A DNA stretch of 64,000 nt from the NCBI RefSeq assembly GCF_001428845.1, contig NZ_LMIU01000023.1:186001-250000 (forward strand), read 5' to 3'. The first letter of the stretch is position 1; the number at the start of each line of letters is the position of its first letter. Both the position numbers and the translations under genes were made by a program. Below are positions 1 through 9,184 of this stretch, piece after piece. Origin of the DNA: Achromobacter sp. Root83. Its GTDB lineage: Bacteria; Pseudomonadota; Gammaproteobacteria; Burkholderiales; Burkholderiaceae_B. The notes beneath the pieces are model-generated. The model saw only the letters and a list, made by a program, of their open reading frames with translations, had not been told where the DNA came from and made no database searches.

Positions 1-1233
1 GAATCTTCCGTGCAGGACGACGAGCCCGCGGCCGAGCGCGAGACGCCGGTCGACGAGATGCCGGGATCCGGCGGCGTGTATCCGGATGACGACTCCAGCC
101 TGCCGGAAGCCGCCCGGCCGGATACCCTGCGCGAGCATCTGCTTGGGCAGCTTGCCCTGACGCGCGCGGCCCCACGCGATGCGGGCTTGGCGTCGCTGCT
201 GATCGACGAGTTGGATGAAAACGGCTATCTGGGTTCTCCGCTGGAGGAGATCCTGGGCTGGCTGCCGGCCGAACTCGAGCCGGATATCGATGAATTGCGC
301 GCGGCGCTGTCCCTGCTGCAGTCATTCGATCCGGTGGGCATCGGCGCGCGCGACATGGCCGAATGCCTGCAACTGCAGTTGCGCAACCCGGATCTCGCTC
401 GCCTGCCCGAGGCCGCCGACGCCACGGTGCTGGCCTGTGCCAGGCAGATCTGCGCGCAGCACCTGCCGCTGCTGGCCACGGGGAATGCCGCGCGCCTGTG
501 CGCGGCGGTGGGCTGTGACGAGGCCACCTTTCGAGCAGCGCATTCCCTGATCCTCCGCCTGGAACCCCGCCCGGGACGCGCCTGGACCGTGCCGGCGGCC
601 GAATATGCGGTGCCTGACGTCATCGTGCGCAAGACCCGGCGCGGCTGGCAGGTCACGCTCAACAGCGCGGCGGTGCCCCGGCTGCAGATCAACGGACTGT
701 ATGCCCAGATGCTGGGCAATCAGAAAGAGTCCGCCCACGCGGGCCTGCAGGCCCAGTTGCAACAGGCCAGATGGATGATCCGCAACGTGGAGCAGCGCTT
801 CGATACGATTCTTCGCGTGTCGCAGGCCATCGTGGAACGCCAGACGGCCTTTTTCAGCCAGGGGCCCGCCGCCATGCGGCCGCTCATCCTGAAAGACATC
901 GCTGGCGAGCTGGGTTTGCACGAATCCACGATTTCACGCGCCACAACGCAGAAGTACATGCTCACTCCGTTTGGCACGCTCGAGCTCAAACGCTTCTTTG
1001 GCGCGGGCGTTTCGACGGAGGGCGGGGACGCCACCTCGGCCACCGCCGTGCAGACCCACATCCGCCAAATGGTGGCCGACGAGAACCGGGCCAAGCCCTT
1101 GTCCGACAGTCAGATCATGCAAAAACTGGCCGATCAGGGGATAGTGATCGCGCGCCGGACGGTGGCAAAGTACCGCGAAGCGCTTCGAATTGCGCCGGCT
1201 GCGCTGCGCAAGGCCCAAGCCTCGGCCCGGTGA
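1..1233 (+). CDS. rpoN: RNA polymerase sigma-54 factor, 5' end outside the window
   Basis: Sigma-54 directs core RNA polymerase to -24/-12 promoters that need an AAA+ activator. The frame is open from base 1, so the N-terminal activator-interaction region lies off the left edge and only about 410 residues are visible. The acidic linker is followed by the core-binding domain, and the C-terminal part carries a helix-turn-helix (LGLHESTISRATTQKY) and the diagnostic RpoN box ARRTVAKYREA about 25 residues before the stop. No hpf/raiA gene follows, although that is a frequent neighbour of rpoN; bfd comes next. Identification is firm because of the RpoN box; the true start cannot be given. Confidence 0.96.
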   Translation, partial: ESSVQDDEPAAERETPVDEMPGSGGVYPDDDSSLPEAARPDTLREHLLGQLALTRAAPRDAGLASLLIDELDENGYLGSPLEEILGWLPAELEPDIDELRAALSLLQSFDPVGIGARDMAECLQLQLRNPDLARLPEAADATVLACARQICAQHLPLLATGNAARLCAAVGCDEATFRAAHSLILRLEPRPGRAWTVPAAEYAVPDVIVRKTRRGWQVTLNSAAVPRLQINGLYAQMLGNQKESAHAGLQAQLQQARWMIRNVEQRFDTILRVSQAIVERQTAFFSQGPAAMRPLILKDIAGELGLHESTISRATTQKYMLTPFGTLELKRFFGAGVSTEGGDATSATAVQTHIRQMVADENRAKPLSDSQIMQKLADQGIVIARRTVAKYREALRIAPAALRKAQASAR

Positions 1234-1237
1234 AATA

Positions 1238-1269
1238 AGGGACGCAATACCGGAAATTCGTCCCTATTT
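1238..1269 (+). terminator. Probable terminator after rpoN
   Basis: A 7-bp stem (AGGGACG with CGTCCCT) with a 14-nt loop is followed by ATTTT just after the rpoN stop codon. The stem is short and the loop large, so termination may be partial. Confidence 0.45.
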
Positions 1270-1318
1270 TCAACGACTTGCGTGACACAATCGTTGCAAA
1301 TTTATTAGCGCGGGGGGC

Positions 1319-1354
1319 TTGTCAGCGCAGGAATAATTTTCGATAATCATTCGC
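1319..1354 (+). promoter_or_regulatory. bfd promoter with Fur-like site
   Basis: TTGTCA (1319-1324), a 17-bp spacer and GATAAT (1342-1347) form a sigma-70 promoter. The -10 lies inside an AT-rich stretch ending GATAATCATT, which resembles one half of the Fur consensus. Transcription would start near 1354, directly at the bfd ATG. Iron-dependent repression is inferred. Confidence 0.55.
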
Positions 1355-1636
1355 ATGTACATTTGCGTATGTAATGCCATCACCGAACGCCAAGTCCGCG
1401 CCAGCGTGGACGGTGGCGCGACGACGCTTTCCGACCTGCAATTCGAGCTGGGCGTGGCCACGTGCTGCGGCTGCTGCGCGGCAACCGCCGCCGAATATCT
1501 GCCGGGCGGCCGCTGCTCCAGCGTGTGCGACGTGCGCTCCATCGCAGTTCCGGTCAATGCCCCGGCCGCCATGGTCGAATCGGGTGCGCCTGCCGCCAAC
1601 AGCAGCTTCCCGATCCCGCTGGTCGCCATCGCCTGA
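1355..1636 (+). CDS. bfd: Bacterioferritin-associated ferredoxin
   Basis: Bfd is a small [2Fe-2S] protein that reduces ferric iron in bacterioferritin so that it can be released. The 93-residue product begins MYICVCNAIT, the usual start of the family, with cluster ligands Cys4 and Cys6 and the second pair among Cys37, Cys38, Cys40 and Cys41 (normally C-x2-C). The family core is about 60-65 residues, so the roughly 30-residue Ala/Pro-rich tail after Cys58 is extra. No ribosome binding site precedes the start, while the promoter sits immediately upstream, suggesting a leaderless mRNA. The partner bfr is 2.3 kb downstream rather than adjacent. Confidence 0.9.
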   Translation: MYICVCNAITERQVRASVDGGATTLSDLQFELGVATCCGCCAATAAEYLPGGRCSSVCDVRSIAVPVNAPAAMVESGAPAANSSFPIPLVAIA

Positions 1637-1666
1637 CCTGGGGTGTCTCTTTCCGGCTCGCTGCTT

Positions 1667-2530
1667 TCATGCCGCGAGCCGCGTCGCTTCCTTCTCGCAA
1701 AAATCCCTGATAACCATCGCCAGTTGGCGAGCGGCGTCGCGCGCCGACCCGGCCACGCATAGCGCCAGCTCCGACGGCGGTACGGCCGGCAGGCCCACGT
1801 CCAGGATCCTGTGGCCCGGCGCGATGCAGCGCCGTTCCAGCAGGGCGATCCCCAGTCCTCCCGTCAACGCGGCCTGCAGCCCCGCCAGGTTCGGGCTTTC
1901 ATACGCGATGCGCCAGCGCCGGCCGGCGGACTCCAGCGCGTGGATGGCGCGATTTCGATAGATGCAACCCTGCGGAAATGCCACCAGCGGCACGGGCGCG
2001 TCGGTTCCCAGGGGAACAGGGACGGACGCGCTGCCGATCCAGTGCAGACGTTCCGGCCAGGCGGCCATCGCGGCGCCCGCGCCGGGCTCCCGTTTCAGAA
2101 GCGCCACGTCCAGATCGCCGCGTTCCAGGCTGCGCGTCAGGATGGCGGTGAGGTCCGAGCGCACCGACAACTGCACCGCCGGCCGCGTCTGGGCGAACGC
2201 GGCGACGACGCCGGTCAGCGTGTCCACGGCGTAATCGTCGGGGATGCCCAGGCGTATCACGTCGACGCGTTTGCGTCCGCTTACCGCCTCGCGGACCTCG
2301 GTGGAAAGCGCCAGCATGCGCCGGGCATAGCCCAACAGGCGCTCGCCTTCCTCGGTCAATTGAACCTGGCGCCCTTCGCGCAGGAACAGGGGGCATTCCA
2401 GCGTTTCTTCAAGCTTGCGGATCTGCTGGCTGACGGTGGATTGGCTGCGGTGCACGCGTTCGCCCGCGGCGGTGAAGCCGCCGGCGTCCACCACCGACAC
2501 AAAGCTGTGCAGAAGATCGAGGTCGAGCAT
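1667..2530 (-). CDS. LysR-family transcriptional regulator
   Basis: A 287-residue regulator with an N-terminal winged helix-turn-helix (LHSFVSVVDAGGFTAAGERV, then HRSQSTVSQQIRKLE, within roughly residues 5-65) and a C-terminal LysR substrate-binding domain. It is transcribed divergently from an EamA-type exporter, and a palindromic T-N11-A type site lies between them, so it probably controls that exporter and itself. The ATG at 2530 is preferred to a TTG four codons upstream. The effector cannot be read from sequence. Confidence 0.9.
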   Translation of the reverse strand: MLDLDLLHSFVSVVDAGGFTAAGERVHRSQSTVSQQIRKLEETLECPLFLREGRQVQLTEEGERLLGYARRMLALSTEVREAVSGRKRVDVIRLGIPDDYAVDTLTGVVAAFAQTRPAVQLSVRSDLTAILTRSLERGDLDVALLKREPGAGAAMAAWPERLHWIGSASVPVPLGTDAPVPLVAFPQGCIYRNRAIHALESAGRRWRIAYESPNLAGLQAALTGGLGIALLERRCIAPGHRILDVGLPAVPPSELALCVAGSARDAARQLAMVIRDFCEKEATRLAA

Positions 2531-2545
2531 AGAGCCGTCCAAAGC

Positions 2546-2560
2546 ATTTGATTTTCAAAT
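2546..2560. promoter_or_regulatory. Candidate LysR operator
   Basis: ATTTGATTTTCAAAT is a perfect 6-bp inverted repeat with a 3-bp centre and fits the LysR T-N11-A pattern. It lies in the 132-bp gap between the divergent LysR and EamA genes. Confidence 0.6.
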
Positions 2561-2662
2561 ACTTTCGATCCAAATAAAGAGTTTGTCAATGAATCAGCCG
2601 CCGAGGAGAATCACGTCATTCCGCCGCTCCACCGGCTGCCGTTCTTCTTCCCCGGACGTTTC

Positions 2663-3574
2663 ATGAAGGCCATTCCCACCCCTGTTGCCGCCCTGTCCGT
2701 GAATGACGCCCCGGGCATCAGCCTGGCGCCGATCGCCGCGTTCTGTTTCCTCTGGAGCTCCGCGTTCGCCGCCGCGAAGATCGCGGTCCGCGACTGTCCG
2801 CCGTTGACATTGCTGACCATCCGTTTCCTGATCGCGGGGGCGCTGATGCTGGGCGTGGCGGCAGCCAGCGGGCGCTGGAAACTGCCTGCTGGCCGCGACC
2901 TTGCATCCCTGGTCCTGCTGGGCGTGCTGAACAATGCGTTGTACCTGGGCCTGAGCTGGTCGGGCATGACCACGGTGTCGTCGGCGTTCACCGCCGTGCT
3001 CATCAGCACCAATCCGCTGCTCATCGGCGTACTGGCCGGGCCGGTCCTGGGCGAGCACCTGAACTGGCGCAAGCTGCTTGGCCTGTGCCTCGGGCTGGCA
3101 GGCGTGGCCCTGGTGCTGCGCTCGCGCCTGTCGGGCATGCAGGAGGACCTGCATGGCACGCTGCTCGTGACGGGCGGTCTGGTGGCGCTGGTGGCGGGCA
3201 CTCTGTTCTACAAACTTTTGAAGCCGGCGTCGGGGCTGTGGACCTCGACGGGCATACAGTCGCTGGCGGGCGCGGTGGCTTTGTTGCCGGTGGCCCTGTT
3301 GACCGAAAACATTGGCGACGCGCGGCTGACGGCCAGCCTGTTCTGGAGCATGGCCTACATGGTCGTCGCGGTGTCGATGGGCGGCTACTACCTCTGGTTC
3401 ATGATTCTTGGCCGCGCCAGCGCCACGTCCGCCAGCGCGCTGCATTTTCTGATGCCGCCGCTGGGCCTGCTGTTCGGATGGGTGGTGCTGCGCGAAGCCG
3501 TCACATGGCTGGATCTGCTGGGCATCGTTCCCATTGCGTTCGGCATCTGGCTGGCAACGCGGCGGGCCGAATGA
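2663..3574 (+). CDS. EamA/DMT-family inner-membrane transporter
   Basis: A 303-residue drug/metabolite transporter with about ten hydrophobic helices in two EamA repeats. Each repeat starts with a typical motif; the first reads FLWSSAFAAAKIAV near residue 30. Relatives export amino acids, nucleobases or other small metabolites. The divergent LysR gene and shared 132-bp control region suggest induction by the exported compound or a precursor. The substrate is not predictable. Confidence 0.9.
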   Translation: MKAIPTPVAALSVNDAPGISLAPIAAFCFLWSSAFAAAKIAVRDCPPLTLLTIRFLIAGALMLGVAAASGRWKLPAGRDLASLVLLGVLNNALYLGLSWSGMTTVSSAFTAVLISTNPLLIGVLAGPVLGEHLNWRKLLGLCLGLAGVALVLRSRLSGMQEDLHGTLLVTGGLVALVAGTLFYKLLKPASGLWTSTGIQSLAGAVALLPVALLTENIGDARLTASLFWSMAYMVVAVSMGGYYLWFMILGRASATSASALHFLMPPLGLLFGWVVLREAVTWLDLLGIVPIAFGIWLATRRAE

Positions 3575-3939
3575 GCCGCAAGCGATATTCGGTTGTTGAT
3601 ATGCAACGAGGCAGCGCCGCGCACTTCGGGCGCCCACCCGGCTGACGCGCGTCCGGCGCCGGGGCCCGCATCGGCGTGTGCATCCGGCGATTGGATCACC
3701 GCGCCTGCTTCGCAACCCGCGTGAACACTGCCCACTGCCCGCAAGGCATCAAGCATGCATACTCATTCTCATTGGCTTGTCGCTTTCTTGTTGCGCTCCT
3801 AAAGCCGTTTACCAAATGCAGCGCAAGGCTAGGCGCGGCCCCGCGCCTGGTGGTAGTCTGCCTGGGTTGCGTACGCGCGGCATCGTGCGCTCCTTTGTCG
3901 CGATGCGCTCGCGTCGCGCCTGACTGCAAGGAGTCCATC
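3575..3939. other. Intergenic region upstream of bfr
   Basis: No supported gene. The right half carries a Fur-like site (3757-3775) and should contain the bfr promoter and a leader of roughly 150 nt. I see no clear terminator for the EamA gene here. Confidence 0.6.
3757..3775. promoter_or_regulatory. Candidate Fur box upstream of bfr
   Basis: The minus strand reads CCAATGAGAATGAGTATGC, close to the alternating GATAAT/GAGAAT arrangement of Fur sites. It lies 165 bp before the bfr start. Confidence 0.55.
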
Positions 3940-4416
3940 ATGAAAGGCGACAAAACCGTCATCCAGTTCCTGAACAAGCAACTGACCAACGAACTGACGG
4001 CCATCAACCAGTATTTTCTGCATGCCCGCATGCTGAACCATTGGGGCTTCGACAAGCTGGGCAAGCACGAGTACGAAGAATCCATCGGCGAAATGAAGCA
4101 TGCCGATCGTCTGATCGCACGCATCTTCATGCTGGATGGCCTGCCCAACCTGCAGGACCTGCACAAGCTGCTGATCGGCGAAGATGTGCCCGAGCTGCTG
4201 GCCTGTGACCTGAAGCTGGAGCAAGGCGCTCAAGCCACGGTCAAGGAAGCGATTGCCTATTGCGAATCGGTGCGCGACTACGTCTCGCGCGATCTGTTCC
4301 AGGACATCCTGGACGACACCGAAGAGCACATCGACTATCTGGAAACCCAGATCGATCTGATCGACAAGGTCGGCATCCAGAACTACCTGCAAAGCCAGAT
4401 GTCCGTGCCCGAATAA
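3940..4416 (+). CDS. bfr: Bacterioferritin
   Basis: Bacterioferritin forms a 24-subunit cage that oxidises and stores iron and binds heme between subunit pairs. The 158-residue protein matches the usual length. It has the ferroxidase ligands Glu18, Glu51 and His54 and the heme-ligating Met52 (IGEMKHAD), with the second half-site near EEHIDYLE. The start is fixed by AAGGAG at 3928-3933. It is monocistronic, ends in a strong bidirectional terminator, and carries a Fur-like site upstream. Its reductase partner bfd is near the left edge of the window. Confidence 0.97.
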   Translation: MKGDKTVIQFLNKQLTNELTAINQYFLHARMLNHWGFDKLGKHEYEESIGEMKHADRLIARIFMLDGLPNLQDLHKLLIGEDVPELLACDLKLEQGAQATVKEAIAYCESVRDYVSRDLFQDILDDTEEHIDYLETQIDLIDKVGIQNYLQSQMSVPE

Positions 4417-4433
4417 GGCGCGCTTCGGCAATG

Positions 4434-4466
4434 AAAAATGGCGCCCTTTCGGGGCGCCATTTTTTA
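4434..4466. terminator. Bidirectional intrinsic terminator after bfr
   Basis: GGCGCCC pairs with GGGCGCC, flanked by A5 on the left and T6 on the right. It can stop bfr on the plus strand and the prfC operon on the minus strand. Confidence 0.9.
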
Positions 4467-4501
4467 TACCTGCGGACCTGCACGGCGGCAGGCTGCCGCA
4501 A

Positions 4502-5173
4502 TTACTGCGGCCGGGCCGGGCATTCGGCCATCGTGCCCCAGGCGCGGTTCGGTGCGCAGTACTTGTTGCGCGCGTTCCAGGAGCAGGAGGGACGTTCGAA
4601 GAAGCCCTGCGTGGCGCACTGCGCGAGTTCACGCTTGAGCGCGTCCTGCCAGCCCGGTGCGCCGGCCGAGGTGGGGGTATTGGGGGGCGGCGGAGGCGCC
4701 TGCACCATCTGGGGCGTGCCATAGCCGCCGGCCTGCACCTGGCCGCCGTTGATTGCCGTGGACGTGCCGGGCACCTGGAGATCGAGCGTGCTGACGTCGG
4801 ACGTGCCAGAGGGCAGCGGCACTTGGGAAGCCGCTGCGATCTCGCGGGCCTGTTCGGGGCTGATGCGTTCGCGGGAGATCTTCACGGCGGGGTCGCTGAC
4901 GGTGTCGAACAGCGATACCGTGTTGACCTGCCATTCGCGGTCGGCCGGCTTGTCGGGCACGCCCAGCGTGCCGTCGATGCGCGGCTGCGGAGGCTGGGCC
5001 ACATAGGGACGCCCGTTGGCGTCCAGAACGGGCTGCTGGGAAGCCGCGGTGTCGCCAGGAGCGGGCGCCGCGGGCGGCGCGTGCGCCACCAGCCAGTCAC
5101 CCAGTTGAATTCCGCCCCAGGCCGACGCGCCAAGCGCGATCAGGAGCGTTGCGAATAATAAACGCCAAGACAT
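4502..5173 (-). CDS. Hypothetical signal-anchored, Pro-rich protein with a Cys-containing C-terminus
   Basis: I do not recognise a named family. The 223-residue product starts with one hydrophobic segment (residues 3-22) that could be a signal anchor or signal peptide. A Pro/Ala/Gly-rich middle includes a run of five prolines. The last 40 residues hold four cysteines (CATQGFF, PSCSW, KYCAPN, AECPAR), suggesting a small disulfide-bonded periplasmic domain. The start at 5173 is chosen because GAGG lies 6 nt upstream. It lies 36 bp behind prfC and probably shares its transcript. Confidence 0.7.
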   Translation of the reverse strand: MSWRLLFATLLIALGASAWGGIQLGDWLVAHAPPAAPAPGDTAASQQPVLDANGRPYVAQPPQPRIDGTLGVPDKPADREWQVNTVSLFDTVSDPAVKISRERISPEQAREIAAASQVPLPSGTSDVSTLDLQVPGTSTAINGGQVQAGGYGTPQMVQAPPPPPNTPTSAGAPGWQDALKRELAQCATQGFFERPSCSWNARNKYCAPNRAWGTMAECPARPQ

Positions 5174-5209
5174 TGCTACCCTCATCTGCCATGCGGAACC
5201 CGAACGGGT

Positions 5210-6817
5210 CTACGCTTTGTCTCCGAAAACCTTGCCGCCGTGCTCGCGCATGGCGTGGAATTTCACATCGGGATACAGTTCTTCGGCAACGCGCAACTGC
5301 GCGGGAGAACCGATCAAAAACGCCGCAGCATCGACCACATCATAGGCGATATGGGCGGCATTGGCATCCATGAACTTGCGCAGCGCCTTGGGGTTTTCAG
5401 ACGTAATCCAACGTGCCATTGTGTAGCGCGACGGCAGCATCCGGGCGTCGGCACCGTACTCGGTCTTGAGGCGGTGGGCGACCACTTCGAACTGCAATTG
5501 GCCGATTGCGCCCAGCAGCAAGGAGCCGCCGGCAGCGGCCGGACGGAACACCTGGATGGCCCCTTCCTCGCCCAATTGGGTGAGGCCGGTGCGTAGCTGT
5601 TTCGTGCGCAGCGGGTCCTTCACTTCGACCGCCTGGAAGAGCTCAGGCGCGAAGAACGGCAGGCCCGTGAACTGCAGCGTTTCGCCTTCGGTCAGCACAT
5701 CGCCCAATTGCAGCACGCCATGGTTGGGAATACCGATGACATCGCCCGCATAGGCTTCGTCGAGCAGCTCGCGCCGCTGCGACAGGAAGGACACCACGTT
5801 GTTCGGGCGCATTTCCTTGTTGGTGCGCGCCACCTTCAGGCGCATGCCGCGTTCGAAGCGGCCCGAACTGACGCGCACGAACGCGACGCGGTCGCGGTGC
5901 GCGGGGTCCATGTTGGCCTGCACCTTGAACACGACACCCGTGAACTTGGGTTCTTCGGGCTGCACTTCGCGCTGCAGGGCAACGCGCGGGCCCGGGGGCG
6001 GCGCCTGTTCGACCAGGGCGTCCAGCACTTCCTGCACGCCGAAGTTGTTGATGGCGGAGCCGAAAAACACCGGGGTCTGCTTGCCGGCCAGGAACTGGTC
6101 GCGGTCGAAGGCGGGCGCGGCTTCGTTGATGAGTTCGATCTCGCCGCTGGCCTGGTCGAAGGCCGAGCCGAAACGCTTCGCGATATCGGGATTGGTCAGG
6201 CCTTCGATGAAGTCGTCGGTGTCGGAACGCCGCTCCTGGCCGGGGCGGAACACGCGCATGCGGTCGCGGCGGATGTCGAACACGCCGCCAAACGCCTTGC
6301 CCATGCCGACTGGCCACGAGAACGGCACGGCGTCCATGCCCAGGTGGCCTTCGATCTCGGACAGCAGCTCCAGCGGTTCGCGCACCTCGCGGTCCATCTT
6401 GTTGATGAACGTGATGATGGGCGTATTGCGCGCGCGGCAGACCTGCAGCAGGCGGATGGTTTGCGGCTCGACGCCGTTGGCGGCGTCGATCACCATCAGC
6501 GCGGCATCGACCGCCGTCAGCACCCGGTAGGTATCTTCGGAGAAGTCCTGGTGGCCCGGGGTGTCGAGCAGGTTGATGACGCAGTCGCGGTATTCCATCT
6601 GCATCACGGAGGACGCCACGGAAATGCCGCGCTGCTTTTCGATTTCCATCCAGTCGGACGAGGCGTGGCGCGACGCCTTGCGCGCCTTGACGCTGCCGGC
6701 GATCTGGATCGCGCCCGCGAACAGCAACAGCTTTTCCGTCAGCGTGGTCTTGCCCGCGTCAGGGTGGGAAATGATGGCGAACGTACGGCGCCGCGCGACT
6801 TCGTTGGGGATGCTCAT
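5210..6817 (-). CDS. prfC: Peptide chain release factor 3
   Basis: RF3 is a ribosome-bound GTPase that ejects RF1 or RF2 after peptide release. The 535-residue length is normal. The G1 loop SHPDAGKTT is at residues 17-25, followed by G2/switch I sequence (EKQRGISVASS), G3 DTPGHQDF and G4 NKMD; the C-terminal half holds the beta-barrel and RF3-specific domains. The start is the first ATG of the conserved N-terminus. It is probably co-transcribed with the small membrane-anchored gene behind it. Confidence 0.97.
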   Translation of the reverse strand: MSIPNEVARRRTFAIISHPDAGKTTLTEKLLLFAGAIQIAGSVKARKASRHASSDWMEIEKQRGISVASSVMQMEYRDCVINLLDTPGHQDFSEDTYRVLTAVDAALMVIDAANGVEPQTIRLLQVCRARNTPIITFINKMDREVREPLELLSEIEGHLGMDAVPFSWPVGMGKAFGGVFDIRRDRMRVFRPGQERRSDTDDFIEGLTNPDIAKRFGSAFDQASGEIELINEAAPAFDRDQFLAGKQTPVFFGSAINNFGVQEVLDALVEQAPPPGPRVALQREVQPEEPKFTGVVFKVQANMDPAHRDRVAFVRVSSGRFERGMRLKVARTNKEMRPNNVVSFLSQRRELLDEAYAGDVIGIPNHGVLQLGDVLTEGETLQFTGLPFFAPELFQAVEVKDPLRTKQLRTGLTQLGEEGAIQVFRPAAAGGSLLLGAIGQLQFEVVAHRLKTEYGADARMLPSRYTMARWITSENPKALRKFMDANAAHIAYDVVDAAAFLIGSPAQLRVAEELYPDVKFHAMREHGGKVFGDKA

Positions 6818-6877
6818 GATCGGAGGATTCTACTTAACGCCGGTTTTTAGGCCGGCGCGGTCCGGTATCGTGCATGA

Positions 6878-6917
6878 AAACATGTGGGGCATGCGCCGTT
6901 GCCGGCGCATGCCCCAC
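6878..6917 (-). terminator. Terminator after the LysE-type gene
   Basis: A 14-bp perfect stem (GTGGGGCATGCGCC and its complement) with a 6-nt loop is followed on the minus strand by ATGTTTTCATG. It lies 10 bp past the LysE-type stop codon. Confidence 0.75.
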
Positions 6918-6926
6918 GCTTCAAAT

Positions 6927-7556
6927 TCAGGAATGGCGGCGGAACGTCGCCAGGAACACGCCGGCCAGGATGAACAGCGAACCAAAGGTGCGGTTCATCC
7001 AGCGGATGTGCTTGGCATCGCGCAACAGGCGCAGCACGCGCGCCGCCAGCAGCGTGTACACGCCCATCGCCACCAGGTCGGTGAACGCCAGCGTGGCGGC
7101 CAGCGCCGCGTACTGCTGCGTCAGCGCCAGCGCGGGGTCCACGAACTGCGGCACCACGGCCAGCAGGAACACGGTGCCCTTCGGATTCATGGTGTTGATC
7201 AGGAATCCGCGCATGACCAGCTCACGGATGGACGCCTTCTTGGGATCACCGGCATCCACCGCGACTGGCGCGGCGTCCGTGCGGATCTGGCGCACGCCCA
7301 GGTAAATCAGATAGGCCACGCCCAGGTACTTGACCACATTGAAGGCCATTTCGGACGTTGCCAGCACGGCGCCCAGTCCCACGGCCACGACGACGAACTG
7401 GAACAGGATGCCCAGGATCAGGCCCGCCGTGTTCCAGTAGCCGCGCGCAAAGCCGTATTTCAGGCCAGACGACATGGCCGAGATCGCGCCCGCCCCGGGT
7501 GAGAACGAAATGGCCCAGGAGGCCAGGAAGAACGTCAACCAGGTAGATAAGGGCAT
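6927..7556 (-). CDS. LysE/RhtB-family amino-acid exporter
   Basis: A 209-residue membrane protein with the LysE/RhtB architecture of about six helices. It has the family N-terminal motif FSPGAGAISAMSSGLKYG around residues 18-35 and the loop YLIYLGVRQIR near residue 90. Members export lysine, homoserine, threonine or related compounds. It stands alone between prfC and rhlE with its own terminator. The substrate is not assigned. Confidence 0.92.
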   Translation of the reverse strand: MPLSTWLTFFLASWAISFSPGAGAISAMSSGLKYGFARGYWNTAGLILGILFQFVVVAVGLGAVLATSEMAFNVVKYLGVAYLIYLGVRQIRTDAAPVAVDAGDPKKASIRELVMRGFLINTMNPKGTVFLLAVVPQFVDPALALTQQYAALAATLAFTDLVAMGVYTLLAARVLRLLRDAKHIRWMNRTFGSLFILAGVFLATFRRHS

Positions 7557-7615
7557 GATGGCGCGGGTCCGTCGGTCGCAGGATGGGGTTTGCCGGTGAT
7601 ATTACTTGCTTGGGA

Positions 7616-9184
7616 TTACTTGCTCAGCAAAGCCGCGCGGGGGCCGCCTGCCGGACGCCCCTGTGCCGGGCGGCCAGAGCCGCCGTTGCCAGCCGGGCGG
7701 GAAGATCCTTCGGGATGGCGATGGCCCTGTTGGGGGCGGCTTTCGGTGCGGCCGGCGTGAGCCGGACGGTCGGCGGGCTTGCCGTCGCGCGAACCGCCGT
7801 TGCCGCGGCCTTCACCGCCGGCGCGGGCCGGAGCGGGCGCCCGGCCGCCGGCGGCGGCGCGGGGCTGGCCTTGAGCGGGACGCGAACGGCCCGCGCCGGC
7901 ATTGCCATTGCCATTGCCACGGCCGGCATTGCCGCCGTTGCCGCCACGGCCGCCATTGCGGCCGCCGCCGCCGCCGCGCGGGCTGCGGGAATCCTCGTCG
8001 CGCTCCTGGCGCTCGAAGGCGGCTGCGCTGGTGGCGGACGGGGTCCAGCCTTCAACGGGCTTGCGTTCGATGGTCTTCTTGATCAGGCGCTCGATGTCCT
8101 TGAGCAGCTTGATTTCGCTGTTGTCGACCAGCGAGACCGCGGCGCCGGTGGCGCCGGCGCGGCCCGTGCGGCCGATGCGGTGGACATAGTCTTCCGGCAC
8201 GTTGGGCAGTTCGAAGTTCACCACCTGGGGCAGCTGGTCGATGTCCAGGCCGCGGGCGGCGATATCGGTGGCAACCAGCACGGTCACGGTGCTGTCCTTG
8301 AAGCCGGCCAGCGCGCGGGTGCGGGCCGATTGGCTCTTGTTGCCGTGGATGGCGGCCGCGGTCAGGCCGTCCTTGACCAGCTTTTCAGCCAGGCGGTTGG
8401 CGCCGTGCTTGGTGCGCGTGAACACCAGGACCTGGTGCCAGCCGCTTTCGCGGATGATGTGGCTGATCAGGTCGCGCTTGTGGTGCTGTTCCACCATGTG
8501 CACCGTCTGGGTGACCAGTTCGGTGGCGGTGTTGCGCGGGGTGACCGAGACTTCGCCCGGATTGTTCAGGACGCCGCGCGCCAGGGTGCGGATCTCGTCG
8601 GAGAACGTGGCCGAGAACAGCAGGTTCTGGCGTTGCTTGGGCAGCAGCGCGAGGATCTTGCGGATGTCGCGGATGAAGCCCATGTCCAGCATGCGGTCGG
8701 CTTCGTCCAGCACCAGGATTTCCACGCCGGACAGGTCCACCGTCTTCTGGCCGCAATGGTCCAGCAGGCGGCCGGGAGTGGCCACCAGAATGTCCAGCGG
8801 CTTGCGCAGCGCGGAAATCTGGGGGTTGATATTGACGCCGCCGAACATCACCATGGACGTCAGCGAGGTGTACTTGCCGTAGGTCTGCACCGATTCCGCG
8901 ACCTGCGCGGTCAGTTCACGCGTCGGGGTCAGGATCAGGCAACGGGGGCGGCCGGGCTTGCGGGCCTCGGGCTTTTGTTGCATCAGCAGATGCAGGATGG
9001 GCAACGTGAAACCGGCGGTCTTGCCGGTGCCCGTCTGGGCGGCCGCGAGCAGGTCGCCGCCTTTCAGGACTTGAGGAATGGCCTGGGCTTGAATAGGCGT
9101 GGGCGCGGTGTAGCCGGTATCGGCAATGGCGCGCAACAGGGAATCAGCCAGCCCGAGGTCGGCAAAAGGGGAAGAGGTAGTCAA
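7616..9184 (-). CDS. rhlE: DEAD-box ATP-dependent RNA helicase, RhlE type
   Basis: RhlE unwinds RNA duplexes during ribosome assembly and mRNA turnover. The Q motif is near residue 30, motif I AQTGTGKT at 49-56, PTREL at 87-91, DEAD at 160-163 and SAT at 191-193, and helicase domain 2 ends with [10 protein letters not shown]. After about residue 385 comes a long Gly/Arg/Asn-rich basic tail of roughly 135 residues, typical of RhlE orthologs and probably an RNA-binding region. The 5' leader has a hairpin followed by a pyrimidine tract (see the intergenic entry), so autoregulation or cold control is possible but unproven. Confidence 0.95.
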   Translation of the reverse strand: MTTSSPFADLGLADSLLRAIADTGYTAPTPIQAQAIPQVLKGGDLLAAAQTGTGKTAGFTLPILHLLMQQKPEARKPGRPRCLILTPTRELTAQVAESVQTYGKYTSLTSMVMFGGVNINPQISALRKPLDILVATPGRLLDHCGQKTVDLSGVEILVLDEADRMLDMGFIRDIRKILALLPKQRQNLLFSATFSDEIRTLARGVLNNPGEVSVTPRNTATELVTQTVHMVEQHHKRDLISHIIRESGWHQVLVFTRTKHGANRLAEKLVKDGLTAAAIHGNKSQSARTRALAGFKDSTVTVLVATDIAARGLDIDQLPQVVNFELPNVPEDYVHRIGRTGRAGATGAAVSLVDNSEIKLLKDIERLIKKTIERKPVEGWTPSATSAAAFERQERDEDSRSPRGGGGGRNGGRGGNGGNAGRGNGNGNAGAGRSRPAQGQPRAAAGGRAPAPARAGGEGRGNGGSRDGKPADRPAHAGRTESRPQQGHRHPEGSSRPAGNGGSGRPAQGRPAGGPRAALLSK

